A stretch of 7,691 nt of DNA, taken from the NCBI GenBank assembly GCA_003354055.1, contig PIVQ01000325.1, positions 1-7,691 of the forward strand, written 5' to 3'. The stretch comes from Desulfobacteraceae bacterium. Its GTDB lineage: Bacteria > Desulfobacterota > Desulfobacteria > Desulfobacterales > Desulfobacteraceae. Shown one piece after another: positions 6,516-7,691 of the stretch. The position numbers were made by a program, and so were the translations under genes. Numbering within the stretch: the first letter of the stretch is position 1; every line of letters begins with the position of its first letter. Below the pieces are notes generated by a model, which was given only the letters and a program-made list of their open reading frames with translations, did not search any database and was not told the DNA's origin.

Positions 6516-6590
6516 TGGCTGATCGTCCAATTGGCAGGACTACGGACTCTGACTCCGTCAATTAAGGTTCAAATCCTTATCAGCCAGCCA
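6516..6590 (+). tRNA. tRNA-Gln (anticodon CUG)
   Basis: A complete 75-base cloverleaf, CCA included, that decodes CAG as glutamine. Acceptor stem TGGCTGA (6516-6522) pairs with TCAGCCA (6580-6586), giving the U1-A72 pair characteristic of tRNA-Gln. It is followed by discriminator G and an encoded CCA. D stem GTCC pairs with GGAC; anticodon stem ACGGA pairs with TCCGT around loop CTCTGAC (anticodon CTG); T stem TAAGG pairs with CCTTA around loop TTCAAAT. It stands alone between its own promoter and terminator, divergent from the larE unit. Confidence 0.96.
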
Positions 6591-6602
6591 CTTCAACAAA
6601 GA

Positions 6603-6636
6603 GGCTTTCAGTGATTATCACTTGAAAGCCTTTTTT
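6603..6636 (+). terminator. Intrinsic terminator of tRNA-Gln
   Basis: GGCTTTCA (6603-6610) pairs perfectly with TGAAAGCC (6623-6630). The inner GTGA and TCAC extend the stem, with one bulged T and a three-base loop, followed at once by TTTTTT (6631-6636). It starts 12 bases after the tRNA CCA. Confidence 0.9.
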
Positions 6637-7397
6637 GCGTTCAAGGGTAGTTTTCACCATTTTTTTATTCAAGCCAAACCTGGGACAGCGGAGAAGAAAC
6701 TTACACGTTATCGTGAGCACCTCGAAGCCCTCCCCCTGTAAACAGGCAGGAAGTGGTACCCACGCCATTTTTAAAACCTGAACGAACTGACAGGGTCCCC
6801 CCTGGCATTGAAAACGACAAGGCAGGTAGAAATTTTCTCATGCCCCTTGAAACCCGTCCCCTTGTCAGTAATGAGATGAAACGCTTTCAAAAGGAATTAG
6901 GTGCCCGGCTGACACCCTTGTCTTTGCCGTAATAACGACTAACATCACCTTGACAGATATCCGTGCGCTCACCGGCCTGTCTAGCCCCGAGTCATAGAGA
7001 TCGCAGAATATTTAACCCGTCAATTGCTCCTCCAAAAACGGGAAACAATTATGTCCTGACTGAAACCACCCGGAAACGGTATGAGAATTCTCAAGCAAAC
7101 AAAAATCAGTCTGGAGTCCAGTCGGAGGCTGGACAGGACCTGGCAAATATCGGACCGGCACCAAGTTACAATAATTGCCACCTGCTGGACAGAGAAGGCA
7201 GTACCGGATCTGCATGCCCTGATAGACTTAATGTCAGAGGATTGGTTTTCCCAAAGCCCTCATTTGACATTTTCCAGGCCTGATAGTAATTTGCATTACC
7301 ACCTTTCAATCATAAGAAAAGAAAGGAATTCCATGTCTGTAAACAGAAGTTGCCATAGAATAGGTTAATTTTCTTTATTAAAAACTTAGGAAAAACA
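6637..7397. other. Gene-poor tract of about 760 bases
   Basis: No gene with family character is visible on either strand. Short open frames exist (6840-6932, 6963-7283, 7081-7368), but they lack good ribosome binding sites, overlap one another in different frames, or use many rare-type codons (AGA, AGG, ATA). Small dyads occur: GTGG-TAC-CCAC at 6753-6763, the perfect palindrome TGAGAATTCTCA at 7082-7093, and GTCCAG/CTGGAC at 7116-7134. Lying just beyond a tRNA, it may be decayed former coding or island DNA, but no att-like repeat of the tRNA 3' end is present in the window. Confidence 0.5.
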
Positions 7398-7691
7398 GTG
7401 CCCATAATTCAAACTCATCCCTCCCGTCAATTTTCTCTTTTTCCAGATCAGGAAAAGCCGCCTGAACAGCCTCACCTTGAAATACAAAAACAGAATGTTG
7501 AGACTGATGTCACCCGGGTTGTAAGTTCGGGGATAGTCATGCGCCCCATCTATGAATTGGAAGGTCGGCGCCTCCTGAACCAGGAAGAGAATCAGCACCT
7601 GGCCTGGGAACATCTGGATGTCATATGGCTGGCCTTTGCATTTCTGGATGTTATATCCGAAATGACGGAATATTCATCCGGGGTAAGCCGG
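7398..7691 (+). CDS. Unrecognised protein, 5' portion (runs off right edge)
   Basis: An open frame of 98 codons continues to the window end. A GTG start at 7398 is chosen because AGGA (7388-7391) lies six bases upstream and an in-frame TAG (7356-7358) bounds the frame; an internal ATG at codon 48 is a possible alternative. The first 40 or so residues are rich in Gln, Pro and charged residues and look disordered (FPDQEKPPEQPHLEIQKQN). From about 46 on, the chain looks folded and helical: MRPIYELEGRRLLNQEE, then EHLDVIWLAFAFLDVISEM. No signal peptide is seen. Codon choice resembles that of the core genes, unlike the tract before it, which supports real coding. I do not recognise the family. It is the first gene after the tRNA-Gln unit, about 760 bases away. 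Confidence 0.65.
   Translation, partial: MPIIQTHPSRQFSLFPDQEKPPEQPHLEIQKQNVETDVTRVVSSGIVMRPIYELEGRRLLNQEENQHLAWEHLDVIWLAFAFLDVISEMTEYSSGVSR

Noticed and set aside
6580..6768. Leftward 62-codon frame running into the tRNA terminator
   Set aside because: It overlaps the tRNA end and the terminator hairpin and shows no family features.
6963..7283. 106-codon rightward frame with a GTG start
   Set aside because: Low-quality composition (rich in Asn, Pro, Ser and Gly), no ribosome binding site, no recognisable motif.
7081..7368. 95-codon rightward frame in the gene-poor tract
   Set aside because: It begins ATG but has no proper ribosome binding site, uses many AGA/AGG/ATA codons unlike the core genes, and overlaps another open frame of similar length. 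It may be a relic but I cannot support it as a gene.

Overview
The window reads as a chromosomal core segment of a Gram-negative anaerobe. The gene order (coaE, rho, rpmE, prfA, prmC) and the flavour of the proteins suggest a Desulfobacterota member, perhaps Desulfobacteraceae. This is inferred from protein character and synteny; no rRNA or marker gene here settles it. There are no CRISPR arrays, insertion sequences or phage genes that I can support.

Positions 1-4223 carry a leftward block. In transcription order it is coaE (last step of CoA synthesis), rho (transcription termination factor), rpmE (ribosomal protein L31), prfA (release factor 1) and prmC (the methyltransferase that modifies the GGQ glutamine of release factors, cut by the window's left edge). 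prfA and prmC lie 20 bases apart, so the enzyme and its substrate are co-expressed. An intrinsic terminator sits between rpmE and prfA, so prfA-prmC expression must depend on read-through or on a promoter I cannot identify.

Positions 4224-4966 hold ndk (nucleoside diphosphate kinase), divergent from coaE. The two genes appear to use interleaved promoters, and a perfect 14-bp palindrome lies in the ndk leader. Downstream of ndk is an unusual 3' region: a 75-nt imperfect inverted repeat, a smaller hairpin, then a strong terminator.

Positions 4967-6386 are a second leftward unit: a 31-codon ORF with a strong ribosome binding site, overlapping larE by 11 bases (larE is an ATP-dependent sacrificial sulfur transferase of nickel-pincer cofactor synthesis), followed 28 bases later by a PPC/DUF296-domain protein. 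The 31-codon ORF looks like the fused head and tail of an ABM-type (antibiotic biosynthesis monooxygenase) small protein that has lost its middle.

Positions 6468-6636 form a complete rightward tRNA-Gln(CUG) unit with promoter, CCA-encoding tRNA and a strong terminator. Then follow about 760 bases without a convincing gene, and finally the 5' end of an unrecognised protein (98 codons) that runs off the right edge. Most of the window is ordinary core genome. The points most worth a second look are the collapsed ORF before larE, the larE/PPC pairing, the ndk 3' structure, the interleaved promoters and the gene-poor tract beside the tRNA.
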